Positions 26,221 through 34,573 of a stretch of 64,000 bases of DNA are shown piece by piece. This stretch comes from Nocardia colli. Its GTDB lineage: Bacteria; Actinomycetota; Actinomycetes; Mycobacteriales; Mycobacteriaceae. How positions within the stretch are numbered: position 1 is the first letter of the stretch; each line of letters starts with the position of its first letter. The translations under genes were made by a program, and so were the position numbers. The DNA lies in the NCBI RefSeq assembly GCF_008704205.1, contig NZ_VXLC01000015.1:483923-547922 (forward strand). Reading direction: 5' to 3'. The notes below the pieces were generated by a model, which saw only the letters and a program-made list of their open reading frames with translations, made no database searches and had not been told where the DNA came from.

Positions 26221-26565
26221 ATGCACGAAGTCTGGAAATGGGCCAATCTCACGCTGGCATTCGTGCTGGAGTTGGCCGCGCTCGTGGCGCTGGCGCTGTG
26301 GGGCTGGAAGACCGCCGATGCGATGCCGGTCAAGCTCGTCTCGGCGGTGGGCGCGCCTGCTCTCGCGGCGCTGGCCTGGGGCATGTTCGCGGCGCCGAAT
26401 GCGACATTCGACCACCCGCTGCTGGCGGTCGTCACCAAAGTCGTAGTCTTCGGCGGGGCTGCGGTCGGATTGTGGGCCGTGAGCTACCGGGCGGCCGCGG
26501 TCGTTTTCGTCGCTGTCCTGGTCGGGAACCTGCTGGCGATCCGGCTCGGGCACATGACCTCGTGA
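26221..26565 (+). CDS. YrdB-like membrane protein (DUF2568 family)
   Basis: A 114-residue protein with four predicted membrane helices: TLAFVLELAALVALALWGW, LVSAVGAPALAALAWGMFA, VVTKVVVFGGAAVGLWAV and AAVVFVAVLVGNLLAI. The motif WKWANLTLAFVLELAAL at the N-terminus and the P...D pair before the third helix are typical of the YrdB/DUF2568 family. The function is unknown. The start is supported by GAGGGAGAG directly upstream. Confidence 0.78.
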   Translation: MHEVWKWANLTLAFVLELAALVALALWGWKTADAMPVKLVSAVGAPALAALAWGMFAAPNATFDHPLLAVVTKVVVFGGAAVGLWAVSYRAAAVVFVAVLVGNLLAIRLGHMTS

Positions 26566-26689
26566 GTATGGCGCGGACGGTTATCGCTTCTGCGATCGGC
26601 TGAGGTGGAATCCCATGCGGTACAGCGCTTTCGATTGCTCGAGATCGGTGTGAAACGCTCGTGAAAGGTGCGGCTTCGATGCTGGGCCG

Positions 26690-27139
26690 ATGATTCTCAC
26701 ACGTGTTCGCCGGGCGCTGCTTCTGGGTCTGATGGGTGTATCGCTGATCGCCGTCGCGGCTGCGCCTGCTGCCGCGTACGAGGGGAACTTCACCGATACC
26801 GACCCGAAGCGGGAGACCGTCCGCTGCAACATGGATGCCGAGCGGGTGCTCTGTGTCATTGTCGGCCAGGTTCCCTGGACCATCCCCGGCGACCCGCCAC
26901 CACCCAGTCGCTGCCCCAGCGGCTATAAATTCCCCACCTTCATCGTGCGCAACACCGGAGAGGTCCAGCTCAGCAACGATTGCCAGCTGGTGATCGAGGA
27001 CGGAAAAGTCCTCCCATTCCACAAGATTCTCGGCAACGGCTCTATTGTCTGCTCGGGGCTGGCCCGGGAAATCGGTATCCAGTGCGTCAATGACCAACAT
27101 CGCTTCGAGATCGCACGAAGTCACTACACGGTGAGCTGA
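26690..27139 (+). CDS. Secreted Cys-rich protein (DUF6636-like)
   Basis: A 149-residue protein with a signal peptide (MILTRVRRALLLGLMGVSLI, cleavage near AAA at 25-28). The mature part has six Cys in contexts VRCN, VLCV, SRCP, NDCQ, IVCS and IQCV, suggesting three disulfides. The order of short motifs (RCN, PW..P.PP..C, then NTGEVQLSNDCQ, CSGL..EIGIQC, HRFEIARSHY) resembles the DUF6636 group of secreted actinobacterial proteins. Function unknown. It has no obvious operon partner. Confidence 0.72.
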   Translation: MILTRVRRALLLGLMGVSLIAVAAAPAAAYEGNFTDTDPKRETVRCNMDAERVLCVIVGQVPWTIPGDPPPPSRCPSGYKFPTFIVRNTGEVQLSNDCQLVIEDGKVLPFHKILGNGSIVCSGLAREIGIQCVNDQHRFEIARSHYTVS

Positions 27140-27309
27140 TTGTCAGCGGCTGCTGTCGACCGCGCGAGTACCCCGCTCTCGGCGCCGGTGCACCGAAGGT
27201 CAGCACTGTGCAGCGCGGTCTGCGGAAGATGCCGAAAAGCCTTTCACCCGAGAGTGATACGCAGTCGGCCGCCGGCAGAACTCTGGAAATGGGTGAGGCC
27301 CAACAGGTG

Positions 27310-27678
27310 TCAGGTGTTGCCCGCCCTTGGTGTGTAGTCCTCGAATTCCCAATGGCCGTATCGGCTGAGTTTCGTGGCGACTTCGCGCCAGTCTGTTCCG
27401 GAGCATCTGGTGGCCAGTCGTTGGAAAAACCTTTGCAATGAGGGCCAATCGAAGGTGTCGACGATGACCTGGTGACGGCCGGTGACAGGTCCTTCGCGTC
27501 GTGCTCGCTCGTGCAGCCAGGCGGGTGTGCAGACTTCGAACTGGAAGGATTCTTCTCCAGGGCCGTCAGCCGGTCCGGCCAGCATTTGGACCAGGAACAT
27601 GAATTTGCCGGGATCGGCGGGGGAGAAGGTGGCGGGGTCGATGTCTGGTGTGAGCAGGTAGCGGATCGCAGCGTGCAT
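27310..27678 (-). CDS. Imm8-family immunity protein (orphan)
   Basis: A 122-residue protein. ATG 27678 follows GGGAGGA. It has the Imm8 pattern: MHAAIRYLLTPDID at the start, FQFEVCTPAWLHERARREG in the middle, HQVIVDTFDWPSLQRFF, and WREVATKLSRYGHWEFEDY at the end. Imm8 proteins neutralise polymorphic toxins in the cytoplasm. No toxin gene lies next to it, so it is probably an orphan immunity gene that protects against toxins of other strains, or a remnant of a lost locus. It lies downstream of the gene at 27734-28231 and is probably co-transcribed. Confidence 0.78.
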   Translation of the reverse strand: MHAAIRYLLTPDIDPATFSPADPGKFMFLVQMLAGPADGPGEESFQFEVCTPAWLHERARREGPVTGRHQVIVDTFDWPSLQRFFQRLATRCSGTDWREVATKLSRYGHWEFEDYTPRAGNT

Positions 27679-27733
27679 GGCGTCCTCCCGTGGATACCTA
27701 GTGGCGATGGGTTTGGCGCGCAACGGGAACGAG

Positions 27734-28231
27734 TTAGTACGCGTGTGAACGAATCACTCCGTCCGCGTCCGGCAATGTCACGGTGATGGCGTCCGTGCCG
27801 TCATTGTCCCGCGCCGGGGACGCGCCGTAGTAGACCTCGTCGTCGCTTTCGGCGTCGAGGACTTCCTCGTCGATGTCTACGGCGCCGAAGACGACGGCCA
27901 TGGAGATGTGCACGCCGTCCGGTTCGAGCCACCCGATAAGCGCGTCCCCGTCTCGCTCGATGAAGTCGATCAGTTCGTTGCGAACACGTCCGGTGTACGG
28001 TGCCCGGGCAATCCTGCTGTCGAAGTAGAAGCTGACAAGACTCCCCGGGCGCAGGTCGTGCGCGATCTTTTCCAGGTCCTCACGGTTGTGGGCGGTGTAC
28101 CAGTTCGTGGCGCCGGCAGCGTAGGCCACCCTCTCCAACGCCACGAGCGAGCCGACCTGATTCAGCCGCTCAACGACACCGCAGCGTGCAATGGTGTTGC
28201 CTTGCCAGCCAATGCTCTCCGATGCGGTCAT
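27734..28231 (-). CDS. Hypothetical protein next to an immunity gene
   Basis: A 165-residue soluble protein, not recognised. Visible features are YAAGATNWYTAHNREDLEKIAHDL, a strand GSLVSFYFDSRI, ELIDFIERDGDALIGWLEPDGVHISMAVV, and an acidic C-terminal stretch (DIDEEVLDAESDDEVYYG). The ATG at 28231 is preceded by GAGGG. The gap to the Imm8 gene is 55 bp, on the same strand. A second immunity-type function would fit the context but is a guess. Confidence 0.6.
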   Translation of the reverse strand: MTASESIGWQGNTIARCGVVERLNQVGSLVALERVAYAAGATNWYTAHNREDLEKIAHDLRPGSLVSFYFDSRIARAPYTGRVRNELIDFIERDGDALIGWLEPDGVHISMAVVFGAVDIDEEVLDAESDDEVYYGASPARDNDGTDAITVTLPDADGVIRSHAY

Positions 28232-28644
28232 CTGCCCTCACCCTTTCGCTGACCCGTAGGTGTCATTGTCCCCCGGAGGCATCGGCGATAGCTGAAAATC
28301 CTCGAACGGCAGCCTCCGTGATCCGCGCCGCTACCATGACACGTGATCATTTCGGTGGTCGGTGGATGTGATTACCCAACTCGCCATTTCAACAGCTTTC
28401 TACTTCGATAGCGCAGCCCGGAGAAGCCTGCGCGCAAATCAGCACGGGTCGACGTGCTGCGGGTGCTGACAGAGATCGGAAGATGCCGGGGCCACGATCG
28501 GGTACGCGGGGAAGGTCTGCTCAGCAGCCGTGGGCTACGCGACTCGGAATCCAAGCGGTCCGGGGAGCGAGGCGACGCAGGTCAGAGGCGGTCGACATCC
28601 GACTTCGTTCCCTTCCGGCGGCTCAAGATTCGATAGGCTCAAAA

Positions 28645-28903
28645 TTACGTCGCGGAAAGCCATCGGTCAAGCGGATTCGCGGAGACCGGTGTATTCCAGG
28701 CAGTCAGCAGGTTGTCCCGCTCGATGTGCATCCATGCCAACGCCCGTTTCTGCTCGCCGAACTCCTGAATCGGGATATCGCTCCGCTCTGCGGGGTGCAA
28801 CGTATCAACGGGCCTGGCTGTAATGCAGCGGCCATTGATCGGCGTGAGCGGCGGTGTGCTGGCAATAGTTCAGCAGCCGGTCGATGGCTGGTCGATGTGT
28901 TTG
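28645..28903 (-). pseudogene. Remnant of an AfsR/SARP-type regulator (minus strand)
   Basis: Two minus-strand fragments in different frames resemble the region after the NB-ARC domain of AfsR-like regulators. They are DRLLNYCQHTAAHADQWPL (28805-28903, ends at a stop) and FGEQKRALAWMHIERDNLLT (28645-28773), compare the family motif ALAWLDAERANL. Stops and frame changes show the gene is dead. It lies in a decayed 2-kb stretch. Confidence 0.5.
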
Positions 28904-29444
28904 AAGACGCCACCGACCTATCGCGCGTGGCGATCGCTGCTTGATTTTAAACTATAGGCGCGCCTCGTATCTCCTCCTCTCGCTCAATGGACGATCGGTC
29001 GATTCCGGATCGTCCTAATTCAGGAACGGGCACCCCTATCCTTCCCTCCGTGGGGCCCGGGGTGCTCGGTCGATTGACGGAGATCTTCGGAGGGTTCCTG
29101 TTTTCCAGTTGTCCTTACGTTTGGGAGCTTTGCAGAATTGCCGTGGGACCGGTCCCCCGGCAATTTCTTGCAAGAGAATAATTCGGATGATCCGCCCATT
29201 CGGATGATGTGCCCATTCAAAATTGCAAGGAGGTTGTAAAAGCAAAATCATGGGACCTCGACCCCCTTAAGCCCCGCATCCTCCTGCTCGCTCTCCTGGC
29301 GTCAGGCTATGACCACACCACCATCGCAACCGCAATTCGGCGCAACAGGTAGGTTCACCGACCCCAGCACGCGACGCTGGACAACCGATTCCAGTAAGGA
29401 CATTTGATGCGACGCCACGAACTCACCCTCAACTGCAGCATCAG
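28904..29444. other. Non-coding, locally AT-richer stretch with a palindrome and direct repeats
   Basis: No gene is supported here. A 30-bp near-perfect palindrome lies at 29136-29165: arm AATTGCCGTGGGACC and its complement with one mismatch. Directly after it, a 17-bp unit beginning ATTCGGATGAT is repeated twice in tandem (29181-29197, 29198-29214), and a third copy begins at 29215. The palindrome could be an operator, a hairpin of a transcript, or a recombination site. Confidence 0.45.
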
Positions 29445-29854
29445 TCGTTGAGCCGCTATCGCGAGCTCGACAACCGCCGCAGGGAGGCCAATGCCCCCAT
29501 CGATCTCGGCGTCGTGCGCAGGCTGGCTGGGGATTACGAGCAGGCCGACGAGCTGCACCAACAGACCCTCACCCTGCATCGCGAGCTCGGCGACCGTCTC
29601 GGAGAAGCCGAGGCGCTCAACTGCTGACAGCCGGTGAACGACGCCGAGCGCTGACTGTACTGACAGACGCTCTCAGACGGGCTCGTGGGATCGGTAGTCA
29701 CCTCGAACAAGCTCACGCCTCGGAAAGCATCGCGTGCTGTCGCGTGGGCTCGGGCGATAGTTCCGCCGCCGTTACCGAACTTCGCTCAGCCGTCGAGATC
29801 TACCGGTGCCTCGGCGTCCCGGAAGCCGATACCGGCGGCCTTACTCGCCGCTGA
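29445..29854 (+). pseudogene. Remnant of a TPR region of an AfsR-type regulator (plus strand)
   Basis: A first frame gives SRYRELDNRRREANAPIDLG, then GDYEQADELHQQTLTLHREL and GEAEALNC with a stop at 29625. A second frame gives ALRRARGIGSHLEQAHASE, then GDSSAAVTELRSAVEIYRCL and a stop at 29852. These match the tetratricopeptide repeats of AfsR/SARP regulators. Two frames and internal stops show decay. The minus-strand remnant at 28645-28903 may come from the same gene after inversion, or from another one. Confidence 0.6.
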
Positions 29855-30190
29855 TCGCCCGGAGCGCGGTGTCGGGGTGGACTATCACTACGACTACGAC
29901 CTGAATGCGGCCTTGGACCGCTTCGACTTACCGGCGCTCTCCTGACATGTGCGAATGCCCAAGCTGCTTTCCAGGTGAGCGGAGTGAGCAGCAGGATCTC
30001 GGCAAGACCCGCGGAGCTCAATGAGCGCCTGATGCGCGATGAGGTTGGCCCGGTCTTCTGGACACCGATCGTGAGGCGGGATACTCGCCTCCGGAAGGAG
30101 TCCAAAAACGATCGCGGGCGGCATGCCACGCTGAGCCACACCATTGCCCTTGATCTGCAACGGAAGGGCTCATCGAAGCGAATACCGAGT

Positions 30191-30622
30191 ATGGCGCGAA
30201 CACGCAAACCCGCCACGACCGGCGAGCTACGAGCCGGGCGGGTTGTTGTTGTGGTGCTCTTTCTCCCGTGGGTTTTGCTGTTTCTGGTCGTGAAGTGGTG
30301 CGTAACGCATCCCGAACAGGTCGCCCGAGCTGTGAACTGGGTGGTCGGAGCCATGCGGGGGCATCCGAAAGTGTTCGCGTTCGCCAGCATTGCGTCCGGT
30401 GCCGCCGCGGCGGTGAACAACATCGCTCTCGGTAATCCGTGGGGAGTTGTCATCGGTTCAGCTTGGATGGTTGCATCTGTTGCTTGGCTGGCGTGGCTGC
30501 GGTCGAGGGACCGCGCTGCAGCGACTCGCGAGATCGCAGCGAGGGCAGACGCCCAGCACGCCGCATACCTGGCCGGCGATGATTGGGGTGTCTACGGTTA
30601 CCGGGATCGACCGGACGGTTGA
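30191..30622 (+). CDS. Small membrane protein, unknown function
   Basis: A 143-residue protein with a basic N-terminus (MARTRKPATTGELRAGR) and a first membrane helix VVVVVLFLPWVLLFLVVKW. Two hydrophobic segments follow: VFAFASIASGAAAAVNNIAL and GVVIGSAWMVASVAWLAWL. The C-terminus is acidic and Tyr-containing. The ATG at 30191 lacks a strong ribosome binding site, and an upstream extension to 29975 is possible but has poor coding character. Not recognised as a known family. Confidence 0.55.
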   Translation: MARTRKPATTGELRAGRVVVVVLFLPWVLLFLVVKWCVTHPEQVARAVNWVVGAMRGHPKVFAFASIASGAAAAVNNIALGNPWGVVIGSAWMVASVAWLAWLRSRDRAAATREIAARADAQHAAYLAGDDWGVYGYRDRPDG

Positions 30623-30989
30623 TTGCTTTCATATCGCCAGCGGGCATCTGGACCTTGAGCAGCACGAGAACCGCCCATCGACAAGTCTTGCGTCGCAACT
30701 CGAATAGTCGTTCAGGCCCAACTGCTGCGGGGAGCACCGACAAGCCGCAGGGCTGGGAGCGAACCATCGGTTGATTTGTACGACGTTCAGCGGATATACC
30801 TGCAAGCTATATCGCTCTAGCGTTGGTTTCAGGCGCGTAAACGTAGTGGGTACTTCATTTAGGGCAGCGGTGAGATAAGCACACCGCCACTCACCGCAGG
30901 ACATTCCTGTTCTCCCACTTCTCTGTCGGGCGCTTCCGCGACCGGTCAGGACGCGTGCACTGAGCACTTCCCAGGGAGGGGCGATCTAG
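30623..30989. other. Intergenic region before the HNH gene
   Basis: 367 bp without a supported gene. GGGAGGGG just upstream of 30990 is the ribosome binding site for the TTG start. No clear promoter, attachment site or repeat is seen. Confidence 0.4.
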
Positions 30990-32003
30990 TTGCCAGCAGT
31001 CGTGGGCCTGATAGCAGTAGTGGTGATCCTGTTGATCATCGAGTGGGTAGCAGCGAACTGGCTACCGATCGCAGCGATCGGTACCGTCCTGCTCGGGGCG
31101 TGGGGTCTGGTGCTGTTGATCCGGCACATACGCATGAAGCGGTACTTCGCGAGCGACGAGTTTTTGGCCCACAAGGCCGCGATCGCCTCTTTCGTCACTG
31201 AGCACAACGAACTCGCACAGTACGTTGGTGAGATACGCAGTCGAGGCACGTTCGCGCTCGGTGGGTCGTCCAGCGGAGCGCAGGCGCACCTGGCAACTTT
31301 CCAGAACACCAGCCGGCACAGGTACCGGCGCGACCGCAACATCGCTACGTATCAGACGCCGTTCGTACACAACTGCTCATTGCAGGTCGCGCGTGCCGCG
31401 AGTGCTGACCCGATTAAGTACGTCATGAAGTACTTCAACATCAAGCCCACCGAGACCGACCTGGCTGACGTAGAGAACCTGGGTGATGGCATCACTCGCC
31501 TCGAAGATGCCGTTACCAACCTTGGGCAGCGCGAGGCCAGCATCACCCAGTCGATCAGCCCGCCTAAGTTCATCATGAAGCATTACGCAGGCGAGTTCAT
31601 GAAGCATGTTGGGGTCGAATTGTCGCCGATCACGGTGCCTTACCCTGTGTACGTGTTCGAGTATGTCAGCGCTGGTGGGAATAGCTCGCAACGCACGACT
31701 GTCACGCTCAACCGAGAGACGATCGACGCGATGATCGAGTCGATGTCGGAGAAGATCAAGTTTCGTAGGAGCGTAGCGGGTCAGCGGGCGCTGATGACCT
31801 CGAAGCTGCGGACGATGATCAAGGAGCGTGACCGCTACACCTGTAGGTACTGCTCTGTCTCGCTCGCAGCTGAGCCTCACCTGCTGCTCGAAGTGGATCA
31901 CGTCATGCCGGTGTCAAAGGGCGGGCTGACCGCGCCTGACAACCTTCAGACCTTGTGCTGGCGGTGCAACCGCACCAAGTCGAACAAGGTCATTGCCAGC
32001 TGA
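30990..32003 (+). CDS. Membrane-anchored HNH endonuclease
   Basis: A 337-residue protein starting at TTG with a good ribosome binding site. Two N-terminal membrane helices are visible (VVGLIAVVVILLIIEWVAA; PIAAIGTVLLGAWGLVLLI), then a middle domain of unknown fold (about 45-270). The C-terminal HNH nuclease has C285-R-Y-C288, D303-H304 and C323-W-R-C326, i.e. two zinc-binding CxxC pairs around the catalytic His. The middle domain includes TPFVHNCSLQVARAAS and PIKYVMKYFNIKPTETDLADVENL. Membrane tethering of an HNH nuclease suggests action on incoming DNA, such as phage or plasmid. That role is inference. The gene stands alone. Confidence 0.78.
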   Translation: MPAVVGLIAVVVILLIIEWVAANWLPIAAIGTVLLGAWGLVLLIRHIRMKRYFASDEFLAHKAAIASFVTEHNELAQYVGEIRSRGTFALGGSSSGAQAHLATFQNTSRHRYRRDRNIATYQTPFVHNCSLQVARAASADPIKYVMKYFNIKPTETDLADVENLGDGITRLEDAVTNLGQREASITQSISPPKFIMKHYAGEFMKHVGVELSPITVPYPVYVFEYVSAGGNSSQRTTVTLNRETIDAMIESMSEKIKFRRSVAGQRALMTSKLRTMIKERDRYTCRYCSVSLAAEPHLLLEVDHVMPVSKGGLTAPDNLQTLCWRCNRTKSNKVIAS

Positions 32004-32327
32004 TCATCTACCGACCTTGCGTTCGGGACAGTGTCAGTGACCAAATTGCGCTGCTGACTTTGACGAATAGAACCGCGTTGCGGCGATCAGGCGCGCTCCG
32101 GAATAGCCGAGGGTGGTGGGTTCGGTTAGTGCCGCCGTCGTAGAGCGATTCGCGTGCATGCTCGGTGCAGAGGTTTCGGTCCGGTGAGGGGGCGCTGCAA
32201 ATCCGCGTGACCGTTGACGTCAGCGACGCAGGATTCCTTCGCGACCTGCCGGCGGTGAGCCGATCGATGACGGATCGATGACGGATCGGCCCAGCCGGGA
32301 TCCGCGGTGCCGGAGTGGGCGGCTGGC
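32004..32327. other. Intergenic region between convergent genes
   Basis: 324 bp between the HNH gene and the 3' end of the sulfatase operon. A short direct repeat (GATCGATGACG, near 32262 and 32273) is the only structure I see. No supported gene and no clear terminator hairpin. Confidence 0.4.
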
Positions 32328-33209
32328 TTACGAGGTCGCGGCGGTGCGGAAGCCGGCGTTGCCCATGGTGGAGTCGGGGGTGTTGGAGGATCGGGCGGCG
32401 GTGCGGTATCGGGTGCAGTAGCTGTCGTGGCAGAGGTATGAGCCGCCGCGCAGGACTCGCGAATGGCCGGTTGCGGGGCCTTGTGGATCGCGGACGTGGC
32501 CTGTTCTGGCGTCGTGGGTGTAGGTGCTGGGGGAGAAGTGGTCGGCGCACCATTCCCAGACGTTTCCGGCTGTCTGCCAGAGTCCGTATCCGTTGGGGCG
32601 GTAGGTGCGTACCGGTGCGGTGGTGTGGAATCCGTTCTCCTGCATGGTGGTTGGGGAGGTGGTCGGCCAGATGTTCGCGCGCCATCGGCCGCCGGCATCC
32701 GGCGGTTCGTCGCCCCACGGATAGCGGGCTCCGGGCAGGCCACCGCGCGCGGCGAATTCCCACTCCGCTTCGGTCGGGAGTCGGCGGCCTGCCCAGTCGC
32801 AGTAGGCGATGGCGTCGTGCCAGGAGACTTGCACGACCGGATGATCGCCGCGGTCGTCGATGCCGGAATGTCGTCCCTGCGGGTGTCGCCAGTTCGCGCC
32901 TTGCACCCTTATCCACCACGGAGTGTGGGTGGCCGGGCCGACGAGGTCTTCGTCGTCGGCGGCCAGCACGAGGTGGAACACGGCGGAGTAGCCGAACTTT
33001 TCCGCGTCGGTTTCGTACCCGGTCTGGTCGACGAATGTCGCGAAGGCGGCATTGGTGACGGTGGTCGTGTCGATCGTGAAGGGCGAGAGTTCCACGGTGT
33101 GCACGGGTGTCTCTCCGTCGGCGTGGAATCCGTCGCGGTGTGGGTCGCCCATCGCGAAGGTCCCGCCGGGCAGGTCTGCCTGTTCGATCAGGTGCCGGGC
33201 GGGGGTCAT
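32328..33209 (-). CDS. Formylglycine-generating enzyme (FGE-sulfatase family)
   Basis: A 293-residue protein of the FGE/SUMF1 fold: GGTFAMGD at 15-22, PVHTVELSPFTIDTTTVTNAAFATF, PVVQVSWHDAIAYCDWAGRRLPTEAEWEFAARGG, GNVWEWCAD and GGSYLCHDSYCTRYRTAARSS...GNAGFR. Cys260 and Cys265 correspond to the two active-site cysteines that bind copper in FGE, so this is a true FGE rather than an EgtB-like enzyme. It oxidises the sulfatase Cys in CxPxR to formylglycine. It is the last gene of an operon whose third gene is such a sulfatase, so the pair is self-sufficient. The start overlaps the MFS stop by four bases. Confidence 0.9.
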   Translation of the reverse strand: MTPARHLIEQADLPGGTFAMGDPHRDGFHADGETPVHTVELSPFTIDTTTVTNAAFATFVDQTGYETDAEKFGYSAVFHLVLAADDEDLVGPATHTPWWIRVQGANWRHPQGRHSGIDDRGDHPVVQVSWHDAIAYCDWAGRRLPTEAEWEFAARGGLPGARYPWGDEPPDAGGRWRANIWPTTSPTTMQENGFHTTAPVRTYRPNGYGLWQTAGNVWEWCADHFSPSTYTHDARTGHVRDPQGPATGHSRVLRGGSYLCHDSYCTRYRTAARSSNTPDSTMGNAGFRTAATS

Positions 33210-34540
33210 CCGGCCGCCGCGGGTCGGGCTTGCTCGGCCGAGCGGGTGCGTTGCCGCTCGACGTCGCGGGGATAGGTGCGATAGAGAAGGGTGCAGAAGG
33301 CGGCGTTGACGAGCATGAGAATGCCTGGGATCCAAAGCATTACGCCACGGAGGCCGATCACGTCGGTGAGCAGGCCGGCGGCGAGGTTGAACAGCGCGTA
33401 GGCGAGGGCTTCGAACACCGACAGCAGGAGCGCGAAGGCGGCGCCACGCATTTCCGGCGGTACGACGGCGGCCACGATGGGCCGGTTGACCCCTGGGTTG
33501 AGGCCCTGCATGAAGCCGAGGACCGCCCAGAATCCGGCGAAGACCTCGATGCCGCCCCAGTCGTGCTGGGTACCCACCACCGCGACGACACCGAAACCGA
33601 GCTGGGCGAACTGCAGGACGATGACGCGGCCGATCCTGGGCAGCCGGCTTTGCAGGAAGTCGGTGGCCAGACTGCCGCCGAAGGTGCCGAGCAGATAGCC
33701 GATGCCGAAGGGCAGGGTGACGATGGACGCGACCGCGGTGGTGAAGCCGTAGGTGTGGACCAGGAAGACGATGCCGAAGCTCATGATCAGCAGGTGGCCC
33801 GAGATGAGCCGCTGGATCAGCATCAGGACGAAGGTGGGGATCCGGAGCATCTGCCGGACCTTGGTCCAGGTGATCCGGCTGTCCTCGGCCTGCCGGGCGG
33901 TCGGCGCGGCGATCTCGCTGGCGCCGACGGCGGGGTCGGTGAAGAACACGGCCAGCAGCACGGCGGTGAGCACCGTGATGGTGCCCCAGGCGAAGAATCC
34001 GTAACGCCAGCCGTCGGGCACCCGGGACAACTGGCCGATCAGCGGTCCGAGCACCGAGCCGAGGAGGGAGATCGCGCCCCAGGTGTAACCGTTGGCGCGA
34101 CCGCGCGCGGCATCGTCGAACAGGTCGGCGGTGATTTCGCTGGCGATCGGCAGTGCCGCGGCGATGAACACGGCCGACACTCCGTACAGGACGATGAGCT
34201 GGGTGTAGTTCTGCGCGAGACCGGTTGCGGCGGTGGCGATTCCGGCGAGGCCGGAGGCAACGGCGAAGGCGATCTTGCGGTTGGTCCTCCGCGCTACCCA
34301 CGCCCACAGCGGGCCGCAGACGATGCTGATGAACTTCCCGATGGAGGTCAGGTAGCCGACCGCGGCCGCAGGCGCCGCGACTGCCGCGACGATGACCGGG
34401 GCGAGGGTGCTGAGCACACTTGATTCGTTGTTGTCGGCCCAGAGCGGAGCGACGACGAGGGCGAGTTTGCGCCAGCGGCCGGGAACGATCACCGGGGTGC
34501 CGGTGGTTGCCTGGGACGCCGGTATGACGGTGTCTGTCAA
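33206..34540 (-). CDS. MFS transporter
   Basis: A 444-residue protein with about 12 membrane helices. The loop between helices 2 and 3 (GPLWAWVARRTNRKIAF) fits the MFS signature. The central cytoplasmic loop (ARQAEDSRITWTKVRQMLR) separates the two halves. Embedded in the sulfatase operon between sulfatase and FGE, it probably moves the substrate or product of the pathway. Direction cannot be inferred. The start lies 33 bases after the sulfatase stop. Confidence 0.85.
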   Translation of the reverse strand: MTDTVIPASQATTGTPVIVPGRWRKLALVVAPLWADNNESSVLSTLAPVIVAAVAAPAAAVGYLTSIGKFISIVCGPLWAWVARRTNRKIAFAVASGLAGIATAATGLAQNYTQLIVLYGVSAVFIAAALPIASEITADLFDDAARGRANGYTWGAISLLGSVLGPLIGQLSRVPDGWRYGFFAWGTITVLTAVLLAVFFTDPAVGASEIAAPTARQAEDSRITWTKVRQMLRIPTFVLMLIQRLISGHLLIMSFGIVFLVHTYGFTTAVASIVTLPFGIGYLLGTFGGSLATDFLQSRLPRIGRVIVLQFAQLGFGVVAVVGTQHDWGGIEVFAGFWAVLGFMQGLNPGVNRPIVAAVVPPEMRGAAFALLLSVFEALAYALFNLAAGLLTDVIGLRGVMLWIPGILMLVNAAFCTLLYRTYPRDVERQRTRSAEQARPAAAG

Positions 34541-34573
34541 CGGAATACCTAACTGAGGGTGGTGGGTGACCGG

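Noticed and set aside
28483..28944. 153-codon plus-strand frame in the decayed region
   Set aside because: Composition is Arg-rich and random. The minus strand of the same stretch shows recognisable AfsR-type fragments instead.
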